Shown: positions 34,106-46,829 of the stretch, one piece after another
Numbering within the stretch: the stretch's first letter is position 1
Layout of the letters: every line of letters begins with the position of its first letter
Origin: Siphonodentalium dalli
Taxonomy: Eukaryota; Mollusca; Scaphopoda; Gadilida; Siphonodentaliidae
Assembly: GCA_032622095.1 (NCBI GenBank)
Contig: CP136063.1
Span: 122,408,723-122,472,722, forward strand
DNA length: 64,000 nt
Direction of reading: 5' to 3'
Notes under the pieces: generated by a model
Database searches by the model: none
Told to the model about the DNA's origin: nothing
The model's input: the letters and a program-made list of their open reading frames with translations, nothing else
Position numbers and translations under genes: made by a program

Positions 34106-35421
34106 CAGTGTTCACGCTGTCGGTAGCCAAATTAGCCAATGGCTAATCTTTTTCGAATTTGGCTAAACTTTTGGCTAAACTTTTTTTTTACCCCAAATGG
34201 AGACCGAAAGCATGGAGTCAGAAAGCTAATTAATAAAAGTGCTCAATAGATCGACATTCAAGACGAAGTTTGGTGACGAAAGTATTTCATTATTTTCGTA
34301 CTTATGAAATATCGTCCCGTAACAGCAAAAGGTAAGCTCTAACAATTAGTGTACAGTAAACATATTTTTATTTCCAAATCTAACATAAATTTTGGCAAGT
34401 GGGTTTTCAATTCTGTTACATGAACGATCTAGTCCGAAAATATCGAAAGTGGGAATATATTGCCGACTATACAAAGGGAAACCCGATCGCGGACAGTACA
34501 AAGGGAAACCCGATCGACAACTCTATCAACCAAGCGATCACACAGTGATATGAAATCATCTTTAGTTTTCACAAGACGGACATTCAAAGACGCATGGACA
34601 TTAAACCGACCGTGGTTGAATCATGACAATGTGAAGAAAGCAATATTTTGTAAAGTGTGCATTGACGCTGGTATATAAGCAATTTGTTCGTAACAGGCTG
34701 TTTTAATCTGGAGAAAGATTACGTCACTATGCACGAAACAGCAAAAGGTTATTATTTTACATTTAATCCCCTAATCCCCCATTGTCTGTCTGGTCACTCA
34801 CGGGACTCCCGCACAATGCATGTTTATGATGACATTGTATTTATGACGGTCGAGGTTTATGAGCACCAAGTGTAAGACAATAGCTTAATCAGCCAAATGT
34901 GAATCACGACAGATATTTTGTGGCTATTTGTCGTCAATACCGATACAGTCAAAATAATATGCATGCTTTTATGACAGATTGTAATTTGATAATGGCGTAA
35001 CAATATTGAGTTATTAGTTTCCAGGTGTCACTTAGATATTTTCGCAAGGATAAATATTTAATTATTTTTTTTTAAATATTGATATAAAACAAAAAAATAA
35101 TAACATTAAGAAGGACAATCCCGGGTTACCCCCCCCCCCCCCCCAGTAACTCTTTCACATAAATAATTTAAAAAAATTTAATAAATGATATATATAAAAA
35201 TACTTCTAGTTCATAAAAATTATTTAAATTATTGTGTATTTTACCTGTGTCTGTTAGATTTTACGTTTTAGTCATCAATTGTGAACCGACCAGAAAACGA
35301 TGATTTAATTTGGCCAAAGTTTTTTTTAATTTGGCCAAAAAACATTTGGCTAAAGTTTTTTTCATTTGGCTAATAAAATGTTCATTTGGCTAAAGTTTTT
35401 TTCGGTCCAGCGTGAACACTG
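34106..35421 (+). mobile_element. hAT element, deletion derivative
   Basis: Flanked by a perfect 8-bp duplication CACCTCCC (34098-34105 and 35422-35429). Inverted ends: CAGTGTTCACGCTG on the left and CAGCGTGAACACTG on the right. Subterminal regions carry many copies of TTTGGCTAAA in both orientations, probable transposase sites. Inside, 34460-34678 encodes a fragment (FKDAWTLNRPWLNHDN, FCKVC) resembling the N-terminal zinc finger of hAT-derived proteins. The catalytic part is missing, so it depends on another copy. Confidence 0.9.
34460..34678 (+). pseudogene. N-terminal zinc-finger fragment of a hAT transposase
   Basis: A 72-residue open frame with a basic, arginine-rich start followed by RRTFKDAWTLNRPWL and KAIFCKVCIDAG. 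The aromatic-tryptophan then C-x2-C layout matches TTF/BED-like fingers at the start of many hAT proteins (family knowledge). It ends at a stop just after a GGTATA donor-like site, so it may be a remnant first exon. Confidence 0.5.
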
Positions 35422-35429
35422 CACCTCCC

Positions 35430-36815
35430 TCATCCTGATGGCGATTATCCATACCAAATTTCATTGATATCTGGCTGGTAAACCTTGGCTAAGATATCCG
35501 CACCTACGGACAGAAAACACCATTTCCAGATAAATGAAGGATAACTCTAGAACGGATAACATGAACGGCATTGGGCCTTCATTGAAACTAGTCTTTATCT
35601 CTTCATGGCAACACTTTCAACAACTCGTTTCAACTTTGAACTTTACAATGTCAGCTTTGAGCTATTGCCATTGGGTGGTGTCCGTCAACAATTTCCTGTG
35701 GCACAGCCTCAGGACACATCCCTCATCCGATCACAAAACTTCATATGGATCTTTGGGGGAGAATTGTTTTGATAATTTACAGGCATGTTTAGGATCACCT
35801 CTAGATGGGAGCAAACAAATCTTATCCATCTTGGATTTTACTCTTTGAAGTCTGGCCATCGATGCACTGAACCTAGTTTTGGCATATAACGTTTTTTTCT
35901 CAATGGTTTATTATAGTTTAGGGTTCCCATATACAGAAGATCTTTACTGGACACCTGACAGGATTAAGAATTTTCAGATTTTTGACAAATCCAAGATAGC
36001 CTCCAAAAAAAAAATTAATTTCCCTATAATGGTCAAATTCTTTTAATAGAGGCGATTATTCCTACACCAGGAGATATTGTTATCACAAGGGATGCTCATT
36101 CTGCAGCCTGAAAGGATTTTTTAGCCTTCCCATAATTTTGACAGAATTCAAGATGGCCTCCAGAAATTTATGTTTTTTCCATATAACTTCACTAATCTTA
36201 TAACTTCTATAACTTCATTAATCTTCAAATGAAAAAGGCAATTCCGACAACTACTACTTTGGTTACTTAGATCGTGACAATTGTCACATATTTAGAGAAA
36301 GATAGCTCATTAGCTACTGACGGTTTTTCAATATGGCTGCTCCTATTGTATGCATACATAGGGGTAGTAAGCTACTAAGGAAATGAGAAATAAATGTATT
36401 GAATTGAAGCTCCTGCCTTTCTGTTTCACAAGCCTACAAAGCCGCTGTCCATCAGCTTGCTTTGTTCATTGCAACAATCAGCAGTTGCACCACAGACACA
36501 GAAGATAGTGCATGCCATTTTTTGCATTATTGCATCTGCACCTGGATGATTTGCATGGTGCTGGACGAGAACAGGATCACCTTATCATCCTCATTATTTC
36601 GTCCAATGCAAAATAACTCAAGATGGCTTGCAAAATGGGAACCAAATTTGGTAAAAAGTTTATTTTTTACACATATCTCGAACATTATTCTCTGCTGTTC
36701 CGAAAAGGTAGCAAATTGTGACTCACTGGTTATTAAACATGTTACTTTAATAATCAACTGACAACTAAATCTATTCTGGTTGTTCCAGTACATTATGAGG
36801 CACGATAAATTTATT
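35430..36815. other. Degenerate repeat DNA, no gene
   Basis: Starts with the rest of the split family I piece and shows further weak relatives (CAAGATGGCCTCC, CATATGGATCTTTGGG). No exon could be supported; open frames of about 100 residues at 36462-36844 overlap on both strands and lack domains. Confidence 0.4.
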
Positions 36816-39216
36816 ATGAAAGTGTCAATGACACTGTAGCTCAACTTGGAAAGGGAATTATTTCATGTGTTAAAGTCAATGGAGTGATTAGGAATGTGGA
36901 AAGTTGAAAGGCCTAGTTATGCAAAGAGTAAAATCTAAGATGGCCGCTGGCAGCCATGTTTTTTTGCCAAATGACCCCAAAAAGACTCGTTCCCATTTAC
37001 ATGTCATTATTAACATCCAGTACAAATTTCATGATGATCTGACAAATGATACGACCTGTAGCCTGTGTCAAAGGATTTAGTCATGCAAAGAGTAAAATCC
37101 CAGATGGCCAAATGACTCCAAAATGAATAATTCCCATCTACATGTCATTGTTAATATCCGTAACAAATTTCATGAAGATCTGACCAAAGCTACGACATGT
37201 AGGCCGCGCCAAAGGATTTAGTCATGCAAAGAGTTAAATCCAAGATGGCTTCTGGTGGCCATTTTTTTTGGCCGAATGGCCCCAAAATGACTCGTTCCCA
37301 TCTACATGTCAATATTAACATCCATGACAAATTTCATGATGATCAGACGAGCAGTATGACCTGTAGCCCGCGCCAATGGATTGAATTTTGAAATCCAAAA
37401 TGGCGGCTGGTGGCCATGTTTTTTGCCAAATGACCCCAAAATAACTCGTTCCCATCTACATGACAATGTCAACATTCATGACAAATTTCATAAAGATCGG
37501 ACCAAAGGTACGACCTGTAGCCCGTGCTAATGGATTTAATTTTGAAATCCAAGATGGCCGCTGGCGGCCATGTTGTTTGTCCGAATGACCCGAAAATTAC
37601 TCGTTCCCATCTACATTCCAATTTCAACAGCCATGACAAATTTCATGATGATCAGACAAACAGTACGACCTGTAGCCCGTGCTAATGGATTGAATATTGA
37701 AATCCAAGATGGCCACTGGCGGCCATGTTTTTTTCCCGAATGAACCCAAAATGACTCGTTCCCATCTACATTTCAATGTCAACAGCTAAGACACATTTTA
37801 TGATGATCCGACCAAGGGTACGACCTGTAGTCCGTACCAAAGAATTTAGTCATGCAAAGAGTAAATCTAAGATGGCTGCCGGCAGCCATGTTTTTTGGCC
37901 GAATGACCCCAAAATTAGTCGTTGCCATCTACATGTCAATGTTAACATCCATGACACATTTCATGATGATCAGACCAAAGGTACGACCTGTAGCCCGTGC
38001 TAATGGATTTAATTTTGAAATCCAAGATGGCCACTGGCGGCCATGTTGTTTGTCCGAATGACCCCAAAACGACTCGTTCCCATCTACATTCCAATTTCAA
38101 CAGCCATGACAAATTTCATGATGATCAGACTAAAGGTACGACCTGTAGCCCGTGCTAAAGGATTTAGTCATACAAAGAGTAAAATCCAAAATGGCTGCTG
38201 GCGGCCATGTTTTTTTGCTGAATGACCCCAAAATGACTCGTTCCCATCTACATGTCATTGTTAACATCCATGACACATTTTATGATGATCCGACCAAAGG
38301 TATGATCTGTAGGCCGTGCCAAAGAATTTAGTCATGCAAAGAGTAAATCTAAGATGGCTGCCGGCGGCCATGTTTTTGGGCGGAATGACCCCAAAATTAC
38401 TCGTTCCCATCTACATGTCAATGTTAACATTCCTGACAAATTTCATGATGATCAGACTAAAGGTACGACCTGTAGCCCGTGCTAATGGATTGAATTTTGA
38501 AGGATTTAGTCATACAAAGAGTAAAATCCAAGATGGCTGCAGGCGGCCATGTTTTTTTGTCCAAATGACCCGAAAATTACTCGTTCCCATCTACATTCCA
38601 ATTTCAACAGCCATGACAAATTTCATGATGATCAGACTAAAGGTACGACCTGTAGCCCGTGCTAAAGGATTTAGTCATACAAAGAGCGGCCATGTTTTTT
38701 TGCCAAATGACCCCAAAATGACTCGTTCCCATCTACATGTCATTGTTAACATCCATGAAAATATTTATGATGATCCGACCAAAGGTACGACTTGTAGGCC
38801 GTGCCAAAGAATTTAGTCATGCAAAGAGTAAAATCTAAGATGGCTGCCGGTGGCCATGTTTTTGGGCCGAACAACCCCAAAATTACTCGTTCCCATCTAC
38901 ATGTCAATATTAACATCCATGACAAATTTCATGATGATCAGACGAACAGTACGACCTGTAGCCCGTGCTAATGGATTGAATATTGAAATCCAAGATGGCC
39001 ACTGGCGGCCATGTTTTTTTCCCGAATGAACCCAAAATGACTCGTTTCCCATCTACATGTCAATGTCAACAGCTATGACAAATTTCATAATGATCCGACC
39101 AAAGGTACGACCTGTAGCCCATGCTAAAGGAAATTGTTGACGCATCACGCACACACGCACGACGGACGACAAAGCCATGGCAATAGCTCAAACTTTACAA
39201 AGTAAAGTTGAGCTAA
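36816..39216 (+). mobile_element. Family I element, complete long copy
   Basis: Starts ATGAAAGTGTCAATGACACT (hairpin of AGTGTCA/TGACACT) and TAGCTCAACTT; ends with the ACGCAC simple repeat, CCATGGCAATAGCTCAAAC and AAAGTTGAGCTA. The terminal arm at the 5' end (TAGCTCAACTT) matches the 3' hairpin arm. Between lie about thirteen monomers near 160 bp with AAGATGGC, GGCCATGTTTTTT, ACTCGTTCCCATCTACATGT and ACGACCTGTAGCCCG. Each monomer can be read as a short peptide, but frames break between units. Confidence 0.85.
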
Positions 39217-39363
39217 TAATGGATGCATTATGGAATTTTGCCGAATACTTCTTTGGGGATTCCGGCCATGTTTTCGAATAGAAATGAGCAGAACGTTGGA
39301 ATGGAAACGAGAGGGACCATATTATGAGGCTAATCTCGCCCATTGAAATAAAAGGTCAGCAGA

Positions 39364-40222
39364 CCACAGTGTCCCCCGAAAACGTGGCATGTCGATGCCG
39401 CTTTGTTGAAGATATAAAAAAAAATGTTGAAATTTGTAAGTTGAACAGGGCTAATAATTTTTCAGTCATCTATATACATGTTGCATATATATATGGGCAA
39501 CAATATTCTGAAGTTACAAATCTCTAGGATGAAAACTGTAGGAGGAGTTGATTACACCATGAAGGTACCCTCATACAGAAAATTATAAAAAATGTTGAAA
39601 TTTCTAAGTCGAAAAGGGTTAATAACTCCATCAAAAAATATTTTTTCCGTCATCTATATACATGTACATGTTGCACATCATCAATATATGGGCAACAATA
39701 TTCTGAAGTTTCAAATATCTACGATCAAAACTGTAGGAGGAGTTGATTACACCATGAAGGTACCCTCATACAGAAAATTATAAAAAATGTTGAAATTTTC
39801 TAAGTCAAAAAGGGTTAATAACTCTGTCAAAAAATAATTTTTCCGTCATCTATATACATGTTGCACATCTTCAATATATGGGCAACAATATTCTGAAGTT
39901 ACAAATCTCTAGGATGAAAACTGTAGGAGGAGTTGATTACACCATGAAGGTACCCTCATAAAGAAAATTATAAAAAATGTTGAAATATTCTAAGTCGAAA
40001 AGGGTTAATAACTCCGTCAAAAAATAATTTTTCCGTCATCTGTATACATGTTGCACATCTTCATATATGGGCAACAATATTCTGAAGTTTCAAATCTCTG
40101 GGATGAAATCTGTAGGAGGAGATGATTACACCATGAAGGTACTCAAAAGTGTGACGGACGGGGACGGACGGACCCCGTTTCTATAGTCCCCCAAAAATAA
40201 TTTTTTCGGGGGACAATAATAT
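39364..40222 (+). mobile_element. Helitron/HINE-like element, family D
   Basis: Four monomers of about 190 bp with TTCTAAGTCGAAAAGGGTTA, ATAACTCC and GTAGGAGGAGTTGATTAC, then a GACGG tract (40153-40172), then the hairpin GTCCCCCAAAAA/TTTTTTCGGGGGAC ending near 40215. The 5' end at about 39370 has GTCCCCCGAAAA, the same as the complement of the hairpin's right arm. Confidence 0.8.
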
Positions 40223-40229
40223 CCCAGTT

Positions 40230-40627
40230 TACCAGGCCCACTGGATTTTATTCAATTTTGGGCAAGTACATCATTTTAAGGGCAAGTATATTAAGTTCCT
40301 CAATGCTGTCAGCTGTCCAGTAAACTTTATCTGCATAAGGGGTGTCTCATCTATGAAAAATCACTAAGAAAAAAACTTTATATGCCAAAACCCGGTCCAG
40401 TGAAATATTGGCACTTGGTGGCCAGACTATTGCAACATTAAATCCTTTGGCACACCATACAGACCACCTCCCTAATCCGATCATCATCAAACTTCATATG
40501 GATCTTTGAAATTACCACAAGATGGGAGTCATTTAATTTTTCCAAATTTCATTGAAAACATGGCCACCGGCAGCCATTTTACTCTTTGCATTACAATCCT
40601 TTAGCAAACCTACAGGCTACAGACCAC
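40230..40627 (-). repeat. Family I-like remnant left of the hAT end
   Basis: CTTTGGCACACCATACAGACC and CAGCCATTTTACTCTTTGCAT words of family I in - orientation. The matching 5' end of a family I copy is at 45500-45645, so one copy appears to have been split by the intervening 4.9 kb. Confidence 0.55.
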
Positions 40628-40724
40628 CAGGGTTGGGGCGATTGCATGCCCATGTAAGTAATTACGATTACTATTACTTTTGACTTACATGATTATGATT
40701 ACGATTACTGATTACATTTTTATA

Positions 40725-41110
40725 CACGTCTGTCTGTTAACATTTTTGGTTTCCGATCGATAACTCCAGTTTGGATTATTTTATTTGAACCAGAGTTGGT
40801 ATGTGTATTTCCCAGCTAACGATACAGGCCAAGTTCGAATATGGGTTCCGTCCAATTATTTTTACATGAGTTACGGCCCATTTTCAACTTAGAATTTGAC
40901 CAATTTCATAACATTTTCGGTTTCCGACTGATAACTCCAGTTTTGATTATTTGATCTGAACCAAAGCTGGTATGTGTATTTCCCAGCTAAAACTACAGGC
41001 CAAGTTCGAATATAGGTTCTGTCTAATTATTTTCACATGAGTTACGGCCATTTTTTTACTTAGAATTTGACCGCATTTTGGCATTGAAATTAGGGGTATA
41101 TCAGATTTTC
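40725..41110 (+). repeat. Family F monomers, fragment
   Basis: Two diverged monomers with GGTTTCCGAC, GATAACTCCAG, GGTATGTGTATTTCCCAGC and AGGCCAAGTTCGAATA. It interrupts the GATTAC-rich hAT end. Confidence 0.65.
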
Positions 41111-41262
41111 TTCATATGTGAGCTCCAAGTATTATTTTATTTTGCGTTAGTACAATTCGAAATGTCTAAAGGGCATATTTTGCCACGCCCTAGTGATGCT
41201 CTTGTTCCCAAATGTAATCGATTATGATTACAATTACTTTAGTAAATGTAATTTATTACTTT

Positions 41263-41930
41263 TTAGCTCACCTGAGACGAAGTCTCTGGTGGAGCTATAG
41301 TCATCACTCCTCGCCCGTCGTCCGTCCGTCTGTCCGTCCGTCAAGAATCATCTTTTCCGCCAAAACTGTAAGACGGAACAGGTTCATATTTGGTGTGAAT
41401 GTTCCCTAGGTGAATCACATTCAGATTTGTTCAAATGAGGTCATCAGGTCAATTAGTTGAGAAAGCAGGGCCACAACTCTATTCCTTCATAGTAATTCTT
41501 AGAACGACTTTTTTTTCCAGAACTAGAAGGCCGAATGGGTTCATATTTGGTGTGGATGTTCCCTAGGTGACTCACATTCAGATTTGTTCAAATGAGGTCA
41601 CCAGGTTGATTAGTTGAGAAACCAGGGCCATAACTCTTTCCCGTCATAGTAATTATTTTAAACACCCAAATGGGTTCATATTTGGTATGAAGGATCCTTG
41701 GTTGACTGGGGTTCAGATTTGTTCAAATGAGGTCACTGGGTCAAATGTGGGTGGGGCCAGGGACATAACTCAAAAACAAAATATTCAGATTAAACTCTTT
41801 AACCAAAAAATAAAAGAATAGAAAAGTAATGATATATTAAAAAATAAAAGAATATTTTAAAAAACTGTGGAATTGTTTTTTTTTATTAAAATATTAAAAA
41901 AAAAAAAAAATTGTATTTAACTCCATGGTC

Positions 41931-41990
<60 letters not shown>

Positions 41991-43410
41991 TAACATTTTT
42001 TAACATTTTTTGAAAATTGAAAAACTAATGCCATTACAATTCTGAAGGTTGTGCCCCCTGGCCCTTCACTCAAGTGCACTGCTTCTGCCACCCTGGCCTG
42101 GTCCCAAAAATAAAATTTACTCAAATTCTTGACAGAATCATTAATAAGAAGCATTTACTTTGGCTGTAACTGTATATATGCTGGGTAGGCATACACAATC
42201 ATGTCAATCTGGAGACCTCATTCTGCTTAGGCCTCATCTTCTGGGAAGTATTTATAGTATCAAATTTACATTGTTGTTAGTTAAATTTCCCTTCTAGGAA
42301 GTTTCTATATCCCCTAATTTGCAGAAGATAAAATTCATAAATGAGGTGCCCAATGGGTGAATATCACCAACTTCAACTGGGGAACTTAAATCTTATCCTT
42401 ATCAGATTTGTGAAAATGGGATCACAAAGTCAAATAAGGGCAGAGCCAGAGACTTAACTATTTCACTACATAGTAATTCTTAAAATATGTTTGCAAGAAC
42501 TAGTTGGCTTATATAGAATGGAATGTTCTTCCTTGACTGCAATTCAGATTTTTTTTGATGGGGTCACCTGGTCAAATAGGGGCCAAGCGAAGGACAGTTT
42601 CCCTCTTAATATGCTTCCTTCACAAGGACCATCAGGTCTATTTTACTGATATTTATGATATGTATGAAGGGTTCTTTGGTGTCTGGGATTCAAATTTATT
42701 CAGATGGGGTCACCAGGTTAAATAGGGTGGGACCAGGGACATAACTATATGTCTCTATAGTAATTCTTAAAATGTCTTCTCAAGAGAGTTTGGACTATTT
42801 AGCTTACATATAGTATGGAGGAATCAGGAGGATCCTTTAGTGACTGAGATTCAGATTTGTTAAAATGAGGTCAACCTGTCAAGAAATGGCAGGTTATGGG
42901 GAGTTAACACTTTTGCATCTAATAAAATCATTGAAATACCAAATTCATTAAAACATCTACCTTGGAACCACCTGACTGATTGGTCTGACATACATGTATT
43001 GTGTTTTGGGTCCATGGATAATTGGGCTTCAAACATGTCTAAATGGTTTTAGTAAAAGGCGCTTGTGAGTTTGGAAATTTCCAACAATTGAGAAAGTTTG
43101 AGGTGTCGGTTGTGAAATTCCAACCTAAGACTTGGGAGTCTGGAGCCCGGTCGGGAGGGGACTTGTTGAGCTGGAGGAGGGGGGTGATCAGTAGTGTACA
43201 GTTGGCAATTTCAAGGTGGATTTTCACCAATCTACATAATTGAAGTCTCTCAAGCCACATATTCTGTTTAAATCTACTTCTTTTAAAGTGATTATGAAAA
43301 GTGCTGACTGTTTTGGTCTCCAGAGTCCCAGTCTTATCAGTCTTTGCAGTCTGGTGAGCGACCCCACAGTCATTGACTGTCTTGTTTATTACATATGATT
43401 ACAATTGTTA
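41263..43410 (+). mobile_element. Helitron/HINE-like element, family G, copy 1
   Basis: Begins with the hairpin TAGCTCACCTGAGAC/GTCTCTGGTGGAGCTA, then a CCGT tract (41318-41342). Next are monomers with GGGTTCATATTTGGTGTG, CACATTCAGATTTGTTC and GGCCATAACTCTTTCCC, followed by a long unique tail to about 43410. The same tail recurs at 50140-50575. Contains an AT dinucleotide run and poly-A. No gene. Confidence 0.75.
41937..41987. repeat. AT dinucleotide microsatellite
   Basis: About 25 uninterrupted AT/TA units inside family G copy 1; copy 2 has poly-A in the comparable region (47850-47870) instead. Confidence 0.95.
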
Positions 43411-44009
43411 GTTTCCAACCATTTTCATTGCCTAGGAATAAATAATGAAATAAATCAAATTAAAATATCAAATTTGATGAGATTTGGTTGAATAAAACAT
43501 CACTACATATTATAAACATGGACACAAGAAACGACTGAAACAATAGAAAGAAGTAAGCAATAAACACATAAACTTTTTACATTTACATGTATTGGTGAGG
43601 TTTCACCATCTTATTGGGGATATATTATATATTTATGTGTATTTATTTATGTAAATATATTTTTTAATTATCTTACATGCAATGAAACTAACGCATAATA
43701 TTTATGAAACTATAATTAGAAAAAATTATAAATTATTTCCATGTTCTGTTAGATTCAATACCCAACACAATGAAAATAACACTAAGGTTTATTTGATGAT
43801 CATCCATTGATATCCTGATGAGCATTTAAATGAGGCTTAACTACCTGAGTGTTGTAAACGACAAACCAGCTAATTAGGTCTATGGATGTACATCACACCT
43901 GCTTTGTTCAGTTAATTAGCCCTATTGTACCAGTGTGACTCTACAGCCATTGTCTGCAGCAGTCCCAATAATATTTAATTCTAATTGAAATTGGCTAGCC
44001 TATTTTATT
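43411..44009. other. Gene-free stretch
   Basis: AT-rich and unlike any other part of the window; probably internal sequence of the split element around it. Confidence 0.35.
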
Positions 44010-44500
44010 GTCCGCCGACCCAACGGGTTCGGATGACTATTATAATCAGCCTGTGCGTGCGTCCGGGTGTGCGTGCGTCCGAGGTTTCCGGATGATAACT
44101 TTAGTTAGAGTGAACCAAATTAAATTAAATTTGGTATGTAGGTTTACTGGCAGAAAAGACAGGTCAAGTTCGAATTCTGGTTCCGTCTGCCAATTTTCAC
44201 CAGAGTTATGCCCCCTTTTCGACTTAGAATTTGACTGTCTGTTAACATTTTTGGTTTCCGACCGATAACTCCAGGTTGGATTATTTGATCTGAACCAAAG
44301 TTGGTATGTGTCTTTCTCCCAGAAAACACAGGTCAAGTTCGAATTCGGGTTCCGCCCGCCAATTTTCACCAGAGTTATGTCCCTTTTTTACTTAGAATTT
44401 TTGCCAATTTGAGGTTTCCGGATGATAACTTTAGTAAATGTGTACTGAATGAAATTAAATTTGGTATGTAGGTTTACTAGCACTAAAGACAGGTTTTTAT
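44010..44500 (+). mobile_element. Helitron/HINE-like element, family F, copy 2
   Basis: Starts GTCCGCCGACCCAACGGGTT with a hairpin (CCGACCCAAC/GGGTTCGG), a GTGCGTGCGTCC tract and then monomers of about 160 bp with GGTTTCCGGATGATAACT, GGTATGTAGGTTTACT and AGAGTTATGCCCCC followed by TTTTCGACTTAGAATTTGAC. The 3' end is ill-defined. Confidence 0.7.
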
Positions 44501-44956
44501 GCGCAAACAATGATCATATCAAGCCGATGCTTAGAGGCGGACATGAGGTCTACCGACCTTTTATTCATATTAGAACATTTCATTGTCTGTATCATAAGTT
44601 TATTGTCATATATTTACATACTAAGTGTTGTCATCACTAAATCCAGCATTCTGATTGGTCGGCGCCCACGTGGCTAGTTGCAGTTATTTCTCGGTGAATG
44701 CGCAACGGCTCATAACACCAAGCTCATAACACCATCGATACGTCATTGGGTTTGGAAAGACGAACGCGTAATGTTTTGGGCGCATTTGGACTCGCGCAGG
44801 ATTGACTTAATACATCATCGGGTTTCAATATGAAGAGAAATTGTTCCTATTAACTTTTGCCAAGGGTGCTATTGGGTATTTTGGGCTGTTTTTGTCACGA
44901 TACACTTTACGATTTAAATACATTTACAAAAGTGGCTTTTTCGCTAAATGTATATA

Positions 44957-45124
44957 AATATAAGGATTAACTGTCATGTGGACTATTTTTATGGAGATGT
45001 AACCGTGAGGTAAGTGGACATAACTTGTAGGTAAAACCCTTCGGGTTTTACACAAGTTATGTCCACTTGCCTCACGGTTACATCTCCATAAAAACAGTCC
45101 ACATGACAGTTAATCCTTATATAT
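44957..45124. repeat. Foldback hairpin element (about 170 bp)
   Basis: Arms of about 78 bases: ATAAGGATTAACTGTCATG ... TGTAACCGTGAGG, CATAACTTGT on the left; ACAAGTTATGTCCACTTGCC ... CAGTTAATCCTTAT on the right. The centre is AAAACCCTTCGGGTTTT. The near-perfect arms imply recent origin or gene conversion between arms. Confidence 0.88.
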
Positions 45125-45499
45125 GCTGTATTCAACATTTCAGCAATTGTGTGTTGTTATCTGTGTCCACTGCCATAACGTACAGAGTGTACACTAACAT
45201 AACACATGAAAAAGTTGTACTAACTTTCTGATATGTTGTTTGTATATGTGCAAACTCCACATTACTACAGTGTGAGACTATGAGTATCCAATAGCTATCC
45301 ATATGGATATTTTATTAAAAGTAATCCAAAAGTTATCAAAATGTAATCATGATTTCAGGTACATTTTGAAAGTAATTGATTACGATTACTTGTAATAAAA
45401 AAATGTCATGATTACTGATTACAGGCGATTACTCCAAATTCTGTAATTGATTACTTTGATTATGATTACTGATTATGATTACCCCATGCAACCCTGTTT

Positions 45500-45645
45500 T
45501 ATATATCTCTTCATGTTGACATCTAGTATTACTTAGACATTTTAACTTTCCGCATTCCTAATTACTCCATTGACGTAACACATGAAACTATCCCCACTCC
45601 CAAGTTGAGCTACAGTGTCACTTTCATTTCTATCATTATAGGTAA
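45500..45645 (-). repeat. Family I 5' terminus, inverted
   Basis: Complement of the family I start: AAGTTGAGCTACAGTGTCA then CTTTCAT at 45603-45628. No further monomers follow, so it is a terminal fragment. Confidence 0.75.
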
Positions 45646-46829
45646 TTTATTAAGAGAGCATGCAGGTACAGACTAAAAGGAGTGGAGGTCTCAGCCCCAT
45701 TCAAATAGTGACAACAAAATTGGAAATCTAGGGCCCAAACAAAACAACTTTTGAAATTGAAATACTTGTGCTTCAAGTGAATGAGTATGGAATAAACAGA
45801 GAATGACACATGTGGACAGTCTGACATTGATGTGATGCAAAAATACACAACGTAGGATTCCAGTTGGAGTTAGTGATATGTTAGTGTGATAATTTCAACT
45901 CGTTCACACAACTGTGTCATTCTACATGTATGTGTCCACAGGCCAACATCTGTAGTATGGAGAACACAATTTAATACCAATAGTACTCATTTCTATTGGA
46001 TGAGTTAGCAGGTTAGATAAGGGTACATGTTTCTGAAAAATGAAATTTCTGACCCTTTTAATAACGTGATAAATAATCAACACAATAGGTATTATCCATT
46101 GACGAGCCAGGATTATTTGTTGGAAGTTTTAATATCTCCTGTAAAAATAAAAGTGTCTTAACAAATTTGATTTCATAATAAGCCATAACACAGTTAATTA
46201 ATAGTAGTACATTTTTGGTAATAAATCATCTGATAAGCATCCATCATACCATGTGAACTTTTTCGGCAGAGGATGGAGAAAACAAAGGCCTTGTCTGTCC
46301 TGTAACCTCCTATCTTGTAGATGTTCATTTTTGTACAACCTCAGTTTCTTAACATGGTTGTTCCCTGTTGTCTCTGTAGTTGGTACACATAAAATGAGCC
46401 TCGACAAGACACATTTTCACTAGAACAAATATCATACCAAATATCAACACAATCAGCTGATATTTGTTCAAGTTACTGGTATCACACTAATGAGCTTAAT
46501 AATCATGTAAATGAACTGAAGGTCCATTAACAGTACCCAAGAGATGCAGAGGGCTGGTTTTTTAACTAAATTAAGACATTGTTGAACATATATATCAAAT
46601 ACCAAAATACAAATAGTTAATATTTGTTAAAGCTATCATGCTCTAAATTTGTGAAAGGGATTTCACTTCACCAAATATAAACAGACAGGCTGATTTTAGA
46701 AATTGGTGTACAAATTGTTCATATATCAAATAGCAACAATATCAGTTGGTATTTTTAATTATCCCAGTAACAAGTAAAACATAGGTGTGAGGTAGCATGT
46801 TTGAGTTGGAACCAACTAGGTTCTTATGG
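45646..46829. other. Gene-free stretch
   Basis: No exon recognised. Includes weak B-like words (CATACCAAATATCAACACAATCAG near 46433) that suggest old family B decay. Confidence 0.4.

Larger units (their letters stand above)
40628..45496. mobile_element. hAT-type ends with GATTAC subterminal repeats, nested
   Basis: Left end CAGGGTTG at 40628 and right end CAACCCTG at 45489-45496, each followed inward by many copies of GTAATC/GATTAC (40660-40715, 41215-41258; 45340-45485). This is a common hAT end structure. The 8-bp flanks (CAGACCAC and TTTTATAT) do not match, so the ends could come from a deletion or two elements. Most of the interior is later insertions: family F, family G, a second F and a foldback hairpin. 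Confidence 0.6.

Noticed and set aside
36462-36844. Open frames of about 100 residues on both strands
   Set aside because: Mutual shadows in degenerate repeat DNA with no splice or domain support.
38316-38816. A 166-residue open frame with repeated motifs such as VFWPNDPKMTRSHLH
   Set aside because: It is the translation of family I monomers. Similar frames appear in every copy and on both strands, frames break between units because the period is not a multiple of three, and no start or splice context supports a gene.
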